Shown: one piece after another, positions 63,501 to 64,000 of the stretch | Numbering within the stretch: the first letter of the stretch is position 1 | Layout of the letters: every line of letters starts with the position of its first letter | The notes under the pieces: generated by a model | Told to the model about the DNA's origin: nothing | What the model saw: only the letters and a program-made list of their open reading frames with translations | The model's database searches: none | Position numbers and translations under genes: made by a program | Origin: an uncultured Bacteroidia bacterium | GTDB taxonomy: Bacteria; Bacteroidota; Bacteroidia; Bacteroidales; Prolixibacteraceae | Length of the DNA: 64,000 bases | Assembly: GCA_903902325.1 (NCBI GenBank) | Contig: CAIUUO010000050.1 | Coordinates: forward strand, 40,936-104,935 | Reading direction: 5' to 3'

Positions 63501-64000
63501 CCGGGATTGGAACCCGGGATGTTTCATCATATTGTCGGAGAAAACGTCATAGGGAAACATGTCACAATAGTCATTAAAAATGACGGAGATGGAATATCTC
63601 CTGTCGACCTTGAAAACGTATTCGAACGCTTTTATCAGGCTCCGGGCCAGATCTCCGGCACTGGGATTGGATTGCATCTTTGCAGTGAATATATTACTTT
63701 GCACCATGGTCAGATTGAGGTATTTACAGGAGAGAACAAAGGGGCTGCCTTCCACGTCAGATTGCCAATAACAAATGACGAAATAGAAAAGGGAATCCAG
63801 GAAGTGATCTCTCATACGGTGGTTTTTGAGGAAAATGAGGTTCTTTCGCAACCTGACCATCCCAACGGTGAAAAATCAGGAAAAGAGACTAAAATTCTCG
63901 TTGTGGAAGACAACAAGGAGATGCAAAAATTTCTCCGTGGTATATTGTCGGATTCTTACCATGTAAATACTGCAGATAATGCAACGGAAGGATTGAAAAT
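60504..64000 (+). CDS. Hybrid two-component system regulator, HTCS 2 (cut by window edge)
   Basis: The frame is open from the ATG at 60504 (a second ATG is at 60531) to the window end, 1165 codons without stop. Signal/anchor segment at about 27-45 (VVFIILCFSFLTFF). The periplasmic Reg_prop propellers follow (DKFGFIWFGSNSGVYRYN, NIWIGTAGGGVNIFD), a Y_Y_Y domain (NSLRFEFVANNFLLPQKNSFRYRL), a transmembrane helix (about 803-823), HisKA with His861 in NISHEFRTPLTLI, HATPase (NLLSNAMKYTSEGG, NDGDGISPVDL) and the start of the receiver domain (KILVVEDNKEM). The phospho-Asp and AraC domain lie outside. It should sense locus-2 oligosaccharides and control the divergent GH88-SusC2 operon. Confidence 0.93.
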   Translation, partial: MRHSIHVVIMYKQRLTIRSRKLQSGAVVFIILCFSFLTFFQSFPSKADDFKIVKISPEGGFTFDAINTICEDKFGFIWFGSNSGVYRYNSVETIKFINSPDDKYSLPGNTIRSLYRDLKDELWISTNNGIAQFDFQNENFRRYLFHDTAGNPRGSNVNQILQTADSTYWMVDNSGFSSIDFKTNVVHYLPLPENQRNDQIRIAAFDPNDGRIWLGGMNGGIFYCDYPYHEIKLFAQERTESVFAILPDGDQVWIGYDWGGADLFTKQGILKEHFGDNVEGRNKIPSSRVRTIFRNRNEIWIGTFKGLARMKPGGIEVIDKAKYPGLLNSSIFQIYRDSKKGIWIGTWSGGLSYINEWSNSFEHYKRETYDNSLSDNVISDFEETADGNIIAATEEGHLNYLNIGTHNFTLSNINSSKGLVNHIKSLDTDKFGTLWIGTFASGIFFRTFGSKEYKHFDLIEDYKEQFYDIASGKDGVWFASSMRGLYYYDYLTRQVKHYLPNSSDPESLSSSMVRSLLIDSKGNLWVGTNVGLNVKDKGSEKFRRYFYNEDKNNRISSNVIYSLLEDSKQNIWIGTAGGGVNIFDPKTGSFSQLSKKEGLPGNDVYGILEDNAGVVWMSTENGISAWSPVNGHFRNFDYTDGLQGNQFNPGSAFKARNGELFFGGSNGFTRFDPMMMKENPVVPETYVTGLEINNQAVNHISDPVLIKQSLLTLDHLELNYNQNSLRFEFVANNFLLPQKNSFRYRLTGYNPNWIEIKKDNKAIFTKIPPGDYVFEVKGANNDGKWNETPAQLFITIHSPFWSSAYAFIFYILLILLIVYLSQRELRLRNRLWNSIIQERIHRENEEKLHQLKLQFFTNISHEFRTPLTLILSPLSLLKKKIAGQEEPLEYVGLIENNANRLLRLVNQILDIRKIELGKINFQPIPFDIVALSQEVFQCFSLQDNDRKIRFSFESDFSSLFISIEPDKIDKTIFNLLSNAMKYTSEGGSIQLLVKNSEWEPGLEPGMFHHIVGENVIGKHVTIVIKNDGDGISPVDLENVFERFYQAPGQISGTGIGLHLCSEYITLHHGQIEVFTGENKGAAFHVRLPITNDEIEKGIQEVISHTVVFEENEVLSQPDHPNGEKSGKETKILVVEDNKEMQKFLRGILSDSYHVNTADNATEGLK

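Noticed and set aside
63372..63860. 162-residue minus-strand frame in HTCS 2
   Set aside because: It is antisense to the kinase and receiver coding sequence and has no independent support.

Overview
The window looks like part of a Bacteroidota chromosome, probably a free-living or marine/sediment member of the Bacteroidales/Marinilabiliales type (the taxon is inferred). The reasons are two SusC/SusD pairs, two hybrid two-component systems (HTCS) with AraC-type outputs, a type IX secretion C-terminal domain, DUF4251 and DUF4466 proteins, SPII lipoproteins at the Sus positions, and a TTG-N20-TAnnTTTG promoter. No tRNA, rRNA, CRISPR array, transposase or phage gene was seen. Almost every gene encodes an exported protein for breaking down a uronic-acid-containing, probably sulfated, polysaccharide.

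Layout. (1) Bases 1-22781, minus strand: polysaccharide utilisation locus 1. It runs SusC, SusD, a small lipoprotein, a sulfatase with an atypical active-site motif, then a TonB receptor without SusD paired with a T9SS-exported beta-helix protein. Next come a bicupin-esterase fusion, a DUF4380 protein, a sulfatase, a beta-propeller/alginate-lyase fusion, two more sulfatases, an esterase, and the start of a GH2 beta-galactosidase cut by the window edge. (2) Bases 23009-27112, plus strand: HTCS 1, divergent from SusC1. (3) Bases 27155-33149, minus strand: a six-hairpin glycosidase-like protein, two unrecognised secreted/outer-membrane proteins, a GH29 alpha-L-fucosidase and a DUF4251 protein. 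(4) Bases 33184-52262, minus strand: a dense set of lyases. It holds three alginate-lyase-like proteins (one fused to a beta-helix), two PL8-type lyases, three heparinase II/III-type lyases and a jelly-roll protein, together with a GH5-like enzyme, a GH10 xylanase-like lipoprotein and an embedded ParD/ParE toxin-antitoxin pair. (5) Bases 52592-60216, minus strand: GH88, SusC2, SusD2 and two surface lipoproteins, ending at a strong terminator. (6) Bases 60504-64000, plus strand: HTCS 2, truncated in its receiver domain by the window edge.

Working model (inference): the HTCS sensors detect oligosaccharides in the periplasm and switch on the divergent Sus operons. Surface SusD and accessory lipoproteins capture the glycan. 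Endo-lyases of at least three folds cut it by beta-elimination, SusC imports the pieces, sulfatases and esterases remove decorations, exo-lyases and GH88 release unsaturated uronic acid, and GH29, GH2 and others trim neutral sugars. PL8 plus GH88 plus heparinase-type lyases plus fucosidase plus four sulfatases fits a sulfated, fucosylated glucuronic-acid polymer better than alginate.

Noteworthy non-coding features are a family of CTTTGTG-rich imperfect palindromes in intergenic gaps of the lyase region, hairpins that separate both Sus gene sets from their downstream enzyme genes, and a cluster of ATGTRTCAR repeats at a good Bacteroidota promoter between GH88 and HTCS 2.
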